DNA of 64,000 nucleotides. Source: Anisodus tanguticus (taxonomy: Eukaryota; Streptophyta; Magnoliopsida; Solanales; Solanaceae). The notes under the pieces were generated by a model, which did not search any database, was not told where the DNA came from, and saw nothing but the letters and a program-made list of their open reading frames with translations. How positions within the stretch are numbered: the stretch's first letter is position 1; each line of letters opens with the position of its first letter. The translations under genes were made by a program, and so were the position numbers. Shown one piece after another: positions 21,111 through 31,116 of this stretch. The stretch lies in contig CM067543.1 in NCBI GenBank assembly GCA_034509755.1, forward strand, positions 16,554,954 to 16,618,953, in the 5' to 3' direction.

Positions 21111-21618
21111 GATAAACAACAATAGCCCAAAATCATTAAATTCTTCGTCAACCACCTGAAACATTCCCGGGACCTTGCGTACACAAACCAAACATGCTAC
21201 CCTATCAGAAAACACATTCCAGATCTAGTCGCGCACTCGGATTTCCCGAAAAAGGAATCTAAGACTCAGTTTGCATAAAGTCAACTCTTAAGTTATAATT
21301 TCATGATTTAATAAACTAACCTCCAAAATGCACTGTGCTGCCTCAAGACCCAAACCAAAGGCTCAACTAAGACATAATCGTCATTCTGGAGTTAATGGAA
21401 CCGACGAAACCACAAAAAGAGGGCATTTACCCAAAAGTCCACTATGGGTCAAACTCCTCTATTACCTTAACTTAGGATTTCTCAAACCTATAAAAAAATC
21501 TGGACTCCTCGGGAGTAGTACCACCCATCCCCGCAAGCCATAAACACCAAGTTAAAACTAAGGGAAGGGTATTCTTGGGAAATAAGTACAAAGTGACCCG
21601 ACGAGTCGTTACTCTAAT

Positions 21619-22581
21619 TGAGAAACTTGCTAAATATGATCTAGTCATTGGATTTCCTAAACTTGATTATACAACGGATCATATATGTGATACATGTCAA
21701 ATGGGTAAGTAAATGTGTAATTCTTAGTTTCAAAAGATATTATTTCTACTTCTAAACCACTGTGGCTCTTACAAATAGATGTTTGTTGTCCTACTAGAAC
21801 TGTTGGCATTGGAGAAAACATTTATGCATTTTTTATTGTTGATGACTTCTTTCGTTTTACTTGGGTAATGTTTTAAACTCATAAAGATGATACTTTAAAA
21901 AAATTATGTTCATTTGTGAAAGAGTACAAAGAGACAGAGACTATTACATTACTGTTATAAGGAGTGACCATAGAGGAGAATCTGAAAGAAAGGCATTTGA
22001 ATAATGATACACTCACAATTTCTCCTCACCCAAATCTCCTCAACAAAATGATATGGTTGAAAGAAAAAAAAGAACTCTTCAAGACATGGCAAGAGCCATG
22101 ATTGTGGAAAACTCCTTACCACATTACTTTTTAGCAGAAGTTGTAAGTATAACTTGTCATGTTCTAAACAGATATTTGATTAGATCTATCTTGAATAAAA
22201 CTCCATACAAATTATGAAATGGTAAGAAACCCAATATTAACTATGTTCATCCTTTTGGTTGTAAATGTTTTGTGCATAACAATGGAAAGTTCCAGAATTG
22301 ACGACATTATATTTCTTGGATATTCAACATCAAGTAGATCTTATAGAGTATTTAATAAACACACTTTAAGTTTTGATGAATCTATTCATGTAATATATGA
22401 TGATACTAATCCCTTGGTCAAAAAAGGTACTACTGTAGATGATGAAGAAAATCAGGAATCACAAAGCATCATCTTACCAATCACTGAAACAGACTGTTTT
22501 GCCAAAATGACTGAAGAGTCGGGAGCTGCAACTATTGAGACTATTCTAAACGAATGGAGAAGTGAACCTAATTATCTCTAA
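21619..22581 (+). pseudogene. Copia integrase and linker remnant
   Basis: It continues the pre-integrase line: EKLAKYDLVIGFPKLDYTTDHICDTCQMGK (HHCC zinc-binding end), then a core in broken frames with IVDDFFRFTWVMF (around 21837-21875) and later a displaced R-T-L-Q-D-M-A-R phrase (about 22073-22100). From 22219 an open frame gives the C-terminal part DDIIFLGYSTSSRSYRVFNKHTL (22282-22350), the standard Copia integrase end, followed by an acidic linker to the stop at 22581. The DDE triad cannot be read complete. Confidence 0.78.
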
Positions 22582-22599
22582 AAGTTCATCATTGTAGAT

Positions 22600-23600
22600 C
22601 TAAATGAAGGAATGAATATTAGAGCAACAAGTAAAAATAAAGCAAATGTTGCTCTCATTTCTCAACTAGAACCAAAATGGTTACTGAAGCTCTATAAGAC
22701 AATCACTGAGTTAATGATATGCAAGAAGAATCAGATCAATTTGACAAGAATAAGGTGTGGACATTAGTTCCTAAACTAGAAAAAGCTTTAGTCATTTGTA
22801 CCAAATGAATATTAAGAAACAAGTTGAATGAAGCTGGAGAAGTTGTGCCAAATAAAGTTCAACTGTTCGCTTAGGGAAATTCTCAATAAGGAGTCGTCTA
22901 TGATGAAACATTTGCTCTAGTATCCAAGTTAGAATTCATTCAAATCCTACTTGAATATGCATCATTTAAAGGTCTTAAATATTTTCAAATGAATGTCAAA
23001 AGTATCTTTTTAAATAGATTTAATGAAGAAAAAGTTTTTGTTAAACAACCTCTAGGTTTTGAAAAATTTGAATTTCCATATCATGTTTTTGATTTGGCAA
23101 AAGCCTTATATGGTCTTAAGCAAGCTCCCAGATATTGGTAAGCTCATTTAAGCTCATTTTTAGTTGATCTTGGTTTTTATAGGGGCAAAATTGATACCAC
23201 TCTTTTATAAAAAGATCCTTATCAGGAAATATCATTATTCAAATTTATGTTAATGATATTATTTTTTGAAGTTCTAATCTATCTTTGTGTAAGGAATTCT
23301 CTGATCTTATGTAAAGAGAATTTAAAATGAGTATGATTGGTGAGTTAACCTATTTTGTAGAATACAAATCCATCAATCTTAGAAAGTGATATTTATCTAC
23401 CAAACTAAATACGCTAAAGAACTCGTCCAAATGTTTAGCATGACCGAGGCAAAGGCCTTAGAAACACCAATGAGTCCAACATTCTCTCTTGATAAAGATA
23501 ATGAAGGAAAGACTATTGATGAGACAAAGTATCGTGGTATGATTGAGTCAATAATGTATTTAAGGTCTAGTCGATCTGATATTATGTTTAATGTATCTAA
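22600..23600 (+). pseudogene. pol: Copia reverse transcriptase remnant
   Basis: In broken frames: MQEESDQFDKNKVWTLVPKL (near 22716-22775), FQMNVKSIFLNRF (near 22983), EKVFVKQPLGFEKFEFP (near 23029), ALYGLKQAPRYW-like (near 23104-23140), then IQIYVNDIIF and a stop in place of the catalytic YVDD box (near 23238-23270), so the first catalytic Asp reads Asn. From 23386 an open frame reads IYQTKYAKELVQMFSMTEAKA and KYRGMIESIMYLRSSRSDI. Confidence 0.8.
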
Positions 23601-23609
23601 GTGTGCTCG

Positions 23610-24172
23610 TTTCTAATCAGCTCCTAAAGAGTCATCTCACTACTGTGAAAATAATTATTGGATACCTTGTAGAAACTACCACTTACAGTTTATGGTATCC
23701 TAATTCTAACAATATTAAATCAGAAGGCTTATCAAATGCAGATGTTATAGGGGACAAAGATTGCAGAAAAAGTACAATCGGAACTTGCCAATTTTTGGAA
23801 AAGTCAATGATCTCTTGGAATAGTAAGAAAAAAGAATCAATTTCCTTGTCAACAATAGAAGGTGAGTATATTTCCATACGGCAATGTTGTGCTCAATTAA
23901 TATGAGTGACTCATTAGCTCATCGGTTATGATCTATCAGTTAAACCTGTTAAGGTTTTCTGTGGTGACTCTAGTGACAATTGTTTGTCAAAAAATCATGT
24001 TCATGATTCTAGAGCTAAGTATATTGACATAAAACATCATTTCATTAGAGATTGTGTTGCTAGGGGAAATATAGAAATTTCTTTCACAAGCACTGATTCA
24101 CAACTTATTGATGCATTTACTAAATCCCTTTTGAAGAAAGAGTCTGTGCTCTTAGGGATTCATTTGCAATAA
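23610..24172 (+). pseudogene. pol: Copia RNase H remnant
   Basis: The frame 23591-23905 reads YSLWYPNSNNIKSEGLSNAD with the first catalytic Asp region, then CRKSTIGTCQFLEKSMISWN and STIEGEYISI with the Glu. The frame 23984-24172 reads HDSRAKYIDIKHHFIRDCVA, then DAFTKSLLKKESVLLGIHLQ and a stop. These are the standard RNase H and C-terminal end of SIRE/Tork Copia polyproteins. One stop falls between the two frames. Confidence 0.85.
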
Positions 24173-24336
24173 ATGCAAATCCACTGCCGCGTAATTAGTA
24201 TTTAGTTTCATTGTTCCACTTTATGACAAGTAGTTTTCATTAATTATAGACCTTTTAAAATCTTGTCACCGCCATCATTACTTTGCTGCCTTTTCATAAT
24301 TAGTGTGACGCTTCTTGTCAAGCATCTAGTCCTTTC

Positions 24337-24341
24337 CTTTC
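24337..24341. repeat. left target duplication of small Copia element
   Basis: CTTTC, exactly repeated at 26940-26944. Confidence 0.9.
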
Positions 24342-24519
24342 TGTAAGATGATATTAATCTCCCTTAGGAATTCTTTCTCATTAATATCAATATATATAGT
24401 GTACAATATACAATCCTAATACAAGAGGAATCCCATTCCCAATATAAGAGGAATCCTAGTTTAGAATCCTATTTTAATTATGGGTAGAGATTGTAGTGTT
24501 ATACTTGTACACGTTTACA
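24342..24519 (-). repeat. 3' LTR of small Copia element
   Basis: On the minus strand it begins TGTAAACGTGTACAAG and ends GGGAGATTAATATCATCTTACA (TG...CA). The adjoining CACCCCCTCAATCGG (24520-24534) is the reverse of a polypurine tract CCGATTGAGGGGGTG. Confidence 0.92.
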
Positions 24520-25971
24520 CACCCCCTCAATCGGAGCGGGAGGAGGCCTAACGCTAAGACTGGATATGAAGTCAAGAAACAACTGTCTTGGGAGGCCCTT
24601 CATGAAAATATTCGCGTATTGATATGAGGAAGGCATGTGCAATACCTTAATATGCTTAAGAGCAACCTTCTCACGAACAAAGTGGATGTCCATCTCAACA
24701 TGCTTGGTTCGCTGATGCTAAACCGGATTGTGAGACAGATATATGGCGGATATGTTATCATAGTAGACCAGAGACGCTTTTCTTAAAGGACACTGAAGCT
24801 CCAAGAGAAGGTTTCAGAGCCAACAGATCTCAGCAACAACATTAGCAACTCATTATACTTAGCTTCTGCACTCGAACGGGATAATGTGGCTTGCCGTTTG
24901 GCAGACCAAGAGATGAGATTATCACCCAAAAAAATAGTAGCCGGAAGTAGAGCGGCGGGTGTCTGGACAACCTGCCCAATCTGCATCTGTGTAGGATAAT
25001 AGCGAGTTCGGTGCGGAGGGGTATAAGTGTAATTCATAGTCCAGTGTGCCTTTAACATATCGAATGATACATTTCAGGGAAGTAAAATGAGGTTCCCTGG
25101 GGGCATGCATAAACAAGCATACCTCTTGGACAACATAGGCAATGTCAGGCATGGTGAAGGTAAGATACTGAAGTGCGCCTGCAAGACTCCTATACGTAGT
25201 AGGATCAGTCACTGGAGTACCGACCAGTGCTCTAAGTTTGGATTAAGAATCAACTGGTGTGGCCATGATTTTGCAATTGTCCATCTTAGCCCTGTGCATG
25301 ATCTCCTCTGCATACTTACGTTGGCAAAGAAACATACAATATGCAGATCTAGTGACTGAGATCCTCAAAAAATATCTCAACTTTCCCAAATCAATTATGG
25401 AAAATTCAGACTTGAGCCGTGCAATGATCTCATCTTTCAACACAACAGTAGAGGCAATAAGAACAATGTCATCCACATATAACAGTAAATATGCAGTATC
25501 ACGACCTCGATGTAAAGTAAAGAGAGAGGTATCACATCTGCTGCATGTAAACCCAAGGCGTTTAATGAATTGTGCAAACCGATCATACCATGCTCTAGGG
25601 GCCTGTTTTAAGCCATAGAGTGACTAACGGAGATGACACACATACTGTGGGGCTGCTGGGTGGACAAATCCAGGCGGTTGGTGCATGTATACAATTTCTC
25701 ATAAATCCACATGAAGAAATGCATTATTCACATCTAGCTGATGAATCAGCCAATTCTTACCCATAGCAATGCTCAGAACTGTGCGAATGGTGGCCGGTTT
25801 GACAACCGGACTGAAAGTCTCGCCACAATCAATGCCCTCCTGCTGGTTAGTACCATTTGCCACTAGTCTTGCCTTGTATCTTTCTATGTCACCACTATCT
25901 CTGAACTTGTGTCGAAAAAGCCACATGCAACGGATCACATTCACCCCTCCGGTTGAGGAACCAAGTCCCAA
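24520..25971 (-). pseudogene. pol: Copia RT and RNase H, minus strand
   Basis: RT: VNVIRCMWLFRHKFRDSGDIE, RLVANGTNQQEGIDCGETFSP and HQLDVNNAFLH (25699-25971), a stop, then LLLYVDDIVLIAS with an intact YVDD (open frame 25243-25476). RNase H: YRSLAGALQYLTFTMPDIAYV and SYTDADWAGCPDTRRSTSGYY (24922-25212), SAKRQATLSRSSAEAKYNEL (24783-25058, frameshifted), and KVALKHIKVLHMPSSYQYAN (24499-24693). At least four frame changes. Very similar by eye to the plus-strand copy at 28265-31039. Confidence 0.9.
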
Positions 25972-26510
25972 GTATGTTGTTTCATTAATGCATTAAACTC
26001 CTCACATATGGCCGCATTCCAATTTGGGTCCAATTTGACTAATTTAGCGCTTTTTGGAATAAGTGAAATTGTTTGGGTGGACAGGTTAAATTGCACTTTG
26101 GTTTGAAAATCCCGTGTTGAGCACGGGTTTCCATCCGGTGTGTGGGCACTGGTTGGGTAAGGATATCGGTTGACTGGTTGGGTGGACTGTGTGTTCGCAG
26201 ATTCGGGTGTGGTATGTTTTGTGTAGTAGGGACTGGGGTTTGCTCGAGGGTGGCTGTCGGATGCTGTGGAACAGTGGCGGTGTTTGGGTTTGAAGTTGAG
26301 TGGGTTGGGTCGGTGGGTGTCGGTGAATTGTGGTAACGATTTATGGGGGTTCTCCGTATGCCAGAAATGGAGGAGGGTTATAGTGTCGGGTATGGTGTCG
26401 GTGGCGTAGTAGGACCGGTGGCTGGGTTTGCTGGATGGTGGTTGAGGGTCGGATTGGGGTTGGCATGGTGGTGAGACAGTTGGGATGGCACAGTGAATGG
26501 GACTGGCCAA
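25972..26510 (-). pseudogene. Copia integrase-RT linker
   Basis: The frame 25941-26510 has a low-complexity Pro/Ser/Thr/His part (PTVSPPCQPQSDPQPP, NTQSTQPVNRYPYP) and then TRDFQTKVQFNLSTQTISLI and KLVKLDPNWNAAICEEFNALM, the standard entry into Copia RT. It is open for 189 codons, the longest frame in this element, joined to the RT without a stop. Confidence 0.75.
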
Positions 26511-26632
26511 ATAAAATTCTTGATGTTGGTAACGGCGAGAGCTGGATGAAAAGACAGTGAGAAGATGGGTTGGATGACGACTGAGTGAGAAGCGGAAGCA
26601 TCGAAAGAGGTGGGAGTAGCCAAATTCTCCAT
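26511..26632 (-). pseudogene. gag: Copia gag N-terminus fused to linker
   Basis: From ATG at 26632 the minus strand reads MENLATPTSFDASASHSV, then FSLSFHPALAVTNIKNFI, the usual start of a Copia gag. It then passes directly into the linker region. This marks an internal deletion removing the rest of gag, protease and integrase. Confidence 0.75.
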
Positions 26633-26692
26633 TGGGATGGAAATTGGGAAGAGAAAGAAAAAAAAGGTTATTGTTGCCGTCGGCCGAGAGGT

Positions 26693-26709
26693 GGGGGGGG
26701 GGGGGGGGG
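26693..26709 (+). repeat. G17 homopolymer in element leader
   Basis: Seventeen G in the plus strand, in the leader between PBS and gag start of the small Copia. The exact length may be unreliable. Confidence 0.9.
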
Positions 26710-26743
26710 CGGCGAGGAATTTTTCTTTCTTTTTCTATAGTAG

Positions 26744-26762
26744 GGTTTTGGCTCTGACACCA
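26744..26762 (-). promoter_or_regulatory. primer binding site of small Copia element
   Basis: Directly after the 5' LTR end CTTACA, the minus strand reads TGGTGTCAGAGCCAAAACC, close to the tRNA-Met complement TGGTATCAGAGCC with one change. Confidence 0.85.
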
Positions 26763-26939
26763 TGTAAGATGATATTAATCTCCTTTAGAGAGTCTTTCTC
26801 ATTAATATAAATATATATAATGTGCAATAACAATCCTAATACAAGAGGAATCCCATTCCCAATATAAGAGGAATCCTAGTTTAGAATCATATTCTAATTA
26901 TGGGCAGGGATTGTAGTGTTATATTTGTACACATTTACA
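26763..26939 (-). repeat. 5' LTR of small Copia element
   Basis: Begins TGTAAATGTGTACAAA and ends AGATTAATATCATCTTACA on the minus strand. Internal landmarks AAGAGGAATCCCATTCCC and ATATAAGAGGAATCCTAG are shared with the 3' LTR. By eye about ten to fifteen differences separate the two LTRs, so the insertion is not recent. Confidence 0.92.
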
Positions 26940-26944
26940 CTTTC

Positions 26945-27700
26945 CCCTATAAACCTTTTCAACTCCCTCCACATTTTATGTATTCCTCACTCCACATTCT
27001 TCACCCTCCATTTCTGTTTCAAACAATACCTATCAATACCCTTTATTTTTCTTCCTTAAAATGGCAAAATCTACAAATAAAACTCTGGTTTTCCCACCCG
27101 CAAAAGCTCCCATGGAAAAGGCAAGATCTCTCACAAGGCTGATCATGTTCACATTGACTCCAATCAATCATCCCACTCTCTCGCAGACCATGAATTATCA
27201 TACGGAGGAGAATATCTCTTCGAAAAATAACTCGGTAAGCATTATATGACTCACGATGCTTGTTCTGATTCTTCAAAAAAAAGTGAAACTTGGTCGTGAG
27301 AATTTTGATAAGTCTAGACCAACGCATTAAAAGTTAAATCCCAAGATTCAAGGAAGACTCAAGTATCAGCCAAGTACCAATGAAATGAAGAAGATTTCGT
27401 CAAGCCTTGATTGCCTTGTCGTCAAATTCAAATGGAAGACAATCAATATTCATCAAAGCTTTATCCTTATTCTTGGAAATATGAACACTAATTCCTTTTT
27501 TCAAGTATCAAAACTCTTGATTTGTCATTTCTGTCTTTGATCCTAATGGTCATATCCAAAACTACTTAAAGGCTAAATAAAAAAAAGGACATACTTTCTT
27601 CCTTTCTAAGTTCTTTTATCTACTTTTAATAGGCATTATATTTCTTAGTGATTTACTGTTTATTAAAAAAAAAAAGGATAGAAAAATAATAGTTGGTGAG
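26945..27700 (+). other. probable post-pol region of the SIRE-like Copia
   Basis: It resumes after the CTTTC duplication. A short frame at 27061-27249 starts MAKSTNKTLVFPPAKAPMEK and could be the start of a post-pol frame of the kind seen in SIRE elements. I cannot confirm that. The remainder is A/T rich without clear coding content. Confidence 0.4.
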
Positions 27701-27770
27701 GAATTGTGTCATGAAAATATTTACAGAGATTAAGTGTAGATGTAGGAGTTATACTTCATCACTATTGTAC

Positions 27771-27868
27771 GAAGAATAAATTACAAGAGCTTACAGAGAA
27801 CACCTTTGGAACTCAAGACGAAGAATAAATTACAAGAGCTTACAGAGAACACCTTTGGAACTCAAGAG
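27771..27868. repeat. perfect-looking 49-bp tandem duplication
   Basis: GAAGAATAAATTACAAGAGC through ...GAACTCAAGAC at 27771-27819 repeats immediately at 27820-27868, with at most a final-base change. Confidence 0.95.
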
Positions 27869-27946
27869 GATTGAACTAAAATTCAGATTGTATCCCAACC
27901 AGTATATAAACATTTGGTGTCACTTTAATTTTTGCAATTACTTTCT

Positions 27947-28262
27947 ATAGAGGTGAGCGTATATCGGTTCGATTCGGTTTTGTATCAAAAAAATATGATT
28001 TGAATAAAATTCTGTTTTTATTTTAAAAAACCGAATCAAACTTTAAAAAAAAATATGATACATTTGATTTATATCGTCGAATGCATCGGTTTATATCGGT
28101 TTTTTCATTCAAGTGTATCATATATAAAGTCCAAAAAAATTATTTAAAGTCCAAAAACATAAAGTATGTGTAATATATATTCTTAAAACATGTAAAACAA
28201 TCCAAATTAAAGTTACATCTCACAAAATAAAAGTCCAACACATTTTCAACATTTTACCTACC
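27947..28262 (+). mobile_element. possible truncated hAT-type MITE
   Basis: The left end TAGAGGTGAGCGTATATCGG followed by TTCGATTCGGTTTTG resembles plant hAT non-autonomous termini of the form TAGGGGTG...CGGTTCGGTT. Subterminal repeats TATCGGTT recur at 28090-28100. The right end is missing, replaced by the Copia fragment starting near 28265. Confidence 0.4.
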
Positions 28263-28264
28263 CG

Positions 28265-29390
28265 TGAGATTCAAAATAGAACACCCACTGAAATTCTCTA
28301 CCGTCGGGTCCGTACCTATGATCATCTTTGAATTTTCAGTTGTCTGTGTTACCCTAATATGACATTCACGGCCCCCCACAAATTGACACACAGGTCTACC
28401 CCGTGCGCCTTCCTAGGCTTCCTGTCAAACCATAGGGGTACTTGTGCTATGAGCTCTCCACCGACAAAATCATAATCCCTCTCCATGTTACCTTTGTTGA
28501 GTATGTTTTCCCGTTTGACAACATTAAAAAATTCCGAGTCACTAATTACCAATTCCTCAAAGATTCGGACCTATCACCGCTTGTCCAACAAGAACTCCAG
28601 CAGGCTGCTACTGTTCCGGCGGCTGCTGACGCACCTACTGCTGCCACCGTAGTCCAGCTATAGTCTCCCCTTCTCGTCCTCTCAGGTCTGCCACCTCCTT
28701 TTCGGCGGCAGCCGACATACCAACCACCATCACTGCTCCATCAAACCTAGGTCAGGGCACTGCCACCTCCGGCAGTCCCATCATCCCTGCCACCTCTCCG
28801 TCGAGTCACAGCTGTTTTCCATCCCTACCGGCAATCGGCCCATAACCTTAGTCTCAAATTCGGTCACCATCCAATACACCCACTGGCAAAACAAATCAAC
28901 GACCACCGGCAGCAGTCTTTCCTCGAACACAACCCAACACCGACACACTACACGTCACCAGAACCCCTAGCCGTACCTACCCTAGTACCCAGACCATTAC
29001 TAATCCACTAACTCACCGACACTCGAGCCCTAACCCACCTCCAACATCCTACCCAATAGCACCCACCCCACACCCCACCGTTTGTCCCCGTTCATCAACC
29101 CACCGAACCCATCGTCACCGTCACCAGACACGATGCCCTATCCCAACACTGCTCACCCACAACCAGGTCCCTATAACAGTGAACCCCAAGCGCAAACCCA
29201 CCATAGTGACCCACAACTGCAAACCCAAAAAAATATGCAGCCACCCACTTCCCCAATGCACCCAATGGAAACCCGTGCCTAACGCGGGATTTTCAAACCC
29301 AAAGTCCAGTTTAACTTATCCACCCAAACCATTTCTTCAATTCCCAAAAACTCAAAATTAGCCAAATTAGACCCTAATTGGAATGCGATC
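28265..29390 (+). pseudogene. Copia integrase end and linker
   Basis: The reading RTPTEILYRRVPTYDHL, stop, CYPNMTFTAPHKL, then CYELSTDKIIIPLHVTF (open frame 28442-28663) is the C-terminal integrase region. A long Pro/Thr/Ser-rich linker with several frame changes follows, including MSPFINPPNPSSPSPDTMP (29082 on). It ends with a TQ(N/T)I-type entry to RT near 29320. Confidence 0.75.
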
Positions 29391-30888
29391 ATGTGTGAGA
29401 ATTTAATGCTTTATTGAAAAAATACACTTGGGATTTGGTTCCTAGACCGGAGGGAGTGAATGTGATCCGATGCATGTGGGTTTTTCATCATAAATACAGA
29501 GACAATGGTGATATAGAGAGGTACAAAGTGAGACTTGTGGCCAATAACACTAATCAGTAGGAGGGTATTAATTGTGGTGAGACGTTCAGTCCGGTTGTTA
29601 AACCGGCTACCATTCGCACAGTTCTGAGAATTGCCATGGGTAAGAACTGGCCTATTCATCAACTTGATGTGAAAAATGCGTTTCTACATGGGGATTTGAA
29701 AGAAACAGTTTATATGTATCAATTGCCTAGTTTTGTCCATCCAGCATCCCCTCAGTATGTATGTCATCTCCGTAAGTCACTCTATGGCTTGGAATAGGCC
29801 CCTAGAGCGTGGTATGATCGCTTTGCACAGTATATCATGCAGATTGAGTTTGTGTCCAGCAAGTGTGATAATTCTCTATTTTTTTCCAGAGAGGTAGTAG
29901 CATTGCGTATTTATTATTGTATGTTGATGATATTGTGCTTACTGCCTCCTCTGATTTGCTAAAAAATGAGATCATTACACTCCTCAAAACAGAATTTGCT
30001 ATGACTGACTTGGGGAAGCTGAACTATTTTTTGGGGATTTCTGTGACTAGATCTGCAGATACTATGTTTCTTTGTCAGCATAAGTATGCAGATGAGATTA
30101 TATACAGGGCTAAAATGATGAATCGCAAGATCATGGCTACTCTAGTTAACTCTAGATCAAAGCTTAGTGCTTTAGATGGTGATCCAGTGTCAGATCCCAC
30201 TCTTTACAGGAGTCTTGCAGGTGCACTACAGTACCTCACTTTCACCAGGCCTGATATTGCTTATGTTGTTCAACAGGTATGCTTATTTATGCATGCCCCC
30301 AGGAAGCCTCACTTTACTTCCCTCAAACGTATCATTCGATATGTTAATGGCACACTTGATTATGGTTTGCATCTATACCCCTCCGCACCGAACAGGTTGT
30401 TGTCATATACGGATGCTAATTGGGAAGGATGTCCGGACACGCGACGCTCCACCTCAGGATACTATGTGTTCTTAGGAGATAATCTTATTTCTTGATCCGC
30501 CAAGAGGCAACCTACATTATCCCGTTCGAGTGAAGAAGCACAATACAAAGGTGTTGCTAATGTTGTTGCTGAGATTTGTTGGCTCCGAAACCTTCTTTTG
30601 GAGCTTCAGTGTCCATTTCGTAATGCTTCTTTAGTTTATTGTGATAATACATCCGTCATATATCTGTCACATAATCCGGTTCAACATCTGCGAACCAAGC
30701 ACATTGAGATGGACATCCACTTTATTCGTGAGAAGGTTGCTCTCGGTCATGTCAGGGTATTGTATGTTCCTTCTTCATATCAGTATGTAGATATATTCAC
30801 CAAGGGTCTTCCTAGACATCTATTCCTCGACTTCCGATCCAGTCTTAGCATCCGGCCTCTTCCCGCTCCGACTGAGGGGGTGTATTAG
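29391..30888 (+). pseudogene. pol: Copia RT-RNase H, nearly open
   Basis: RT: VNVIRCMWVFHHKYRDNGDIE, CGETFSPVVKPATIRTVL and IHQLDVKNAFLHGDL, then KSLYGLE and a stop. The frame from 29917 starts MYVDDIVLTASS with intact YVDD, is open for 192 codons, then has a stop at 30496 where a Trp would be expected (ISWSAK). RNase H follows: LLSYTDANWEGCPDTRRST, SRSSEEAQYKGVANVVAEI and LVYCDNTSVIYLSHNPVQH. It ends LPAPTEGVY and a stop inside the 3' LTR. Two or three stops in 500 codons, so this is the better preserved copy. Confidence 0.9.
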
Positions 30889-31039
30889 CAAGTGTATACC
30901 ACTGTTGTATTTACCATATTTGGGGTTATGTAATTATGGTAGAACTAGGATCCCTGCTGTATAAGGATTCCACATTATACACCTATATATATTGTATTAA
31001 TAAGAAAGACTCCCCAAGGGAGATTAATACAATCTTACA
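30881..31039 (+). repeat. 3' LTR of second Copia copy
   Basis: It begins TGTATTAGCAAGTGTATACC directly after the purine tract GACTGAGGGGG and ends GGGAGATTAATACAATCTTACA. The pol stop codon (30886-30888) lies inside it. Confidence 0.88.
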
Positions 31040-31111
31040 ATAAATTCTACCTATTTTGAGAAAGTTGATGACATTTGTAAAATTCTTCTTGAATCTCTAT
31101 CCTCTGAGAGT

Positions 31112-31116
31112 TACAT
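31112..31116. repeat. left target duplication of Gypsy element
   Basis: TACAT, exactly repeated at 37498-37502. Confidence 0.9.

Larger units (their letters stand above)
16849..21613 (-). mobile_element. Tekay-like (Del-type) solo LTR, split by another solo LTR
   Basis: On the minus strand it begins (A)GTAACGACTCGTCGGGTCAC and ends TTGGGTCGTGACA. It shares landmarks, in reverse, with the LTR at 42288-45013: the segment with ATGGTACGTGATACGAGAGTG and CATGTGTCACGTGA-like phrases lies at 17880-18010. Removing the nested 1.75 kb insertion and its duplication leaves about 3.0 kb, similar to the 2.7 kb LTR at 42288. No pol sequence is present, so it formed by LTR-LTR recombination. The last base of the 5' terminus has mutated (A for T). 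Confidence 0.82.
24342..26939 (-). mobile_element. small Copia element with LTRs, internally deleted
   Basis: Two direct LTRs of about 178 bp (24342-24519 and 26763-26939) enclose 2.2 kb on the minus strand, with a CTTTC duplication outside. The minus-strand order is PBS, gag N-terminus, integrase-RT linker, RT, RNase H, purine-rich tract. Most of gag, all of protease and all of integrase are missing, because the gag start runs directly into the Pro/His/Thr-rich linker. It sits downstream of the SIRE-like RNase H. Confidence 0.93.
15509..27250 (+). mobile_element. SIRE/Tork-like Copia element, multiply interrupted
   Basis: In plus orientation the remnant has gag (15513-15953 and on), protease and pre-integrase (16385-16848), integrase (21619 on), RT (22600-23600) and RNase H (23610-24172). 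It is split by a SINE, by a Tekay-like solo LTR, and after pol by a small Copia element at 24342-26939. Sequence resumes at 26945, probably as its post-pol region. No LTR of this element is defined. The many stops show age. Confidence 0.78.
28265..31039 (+). mobile_element. second small Copia copy, 5' truncated
   Basis: It begins inside the integrase C-terminus and runs through linker, RT, RNase H and 3' LTR. It is the same family as the element at 24342-26939 but in opposite orientation. The 5' LTR, gag, protease and most of integrase are missing. The coding part from about 29410 has few stops. Confidence 0.88.

Noticed and set aside
26142..26336. Gly/Val-rich 64-codon frame in plus
   Set aside because: Antisense shadow of the Pro/Ser/Thr-rich linker of the minus-strand Copia.
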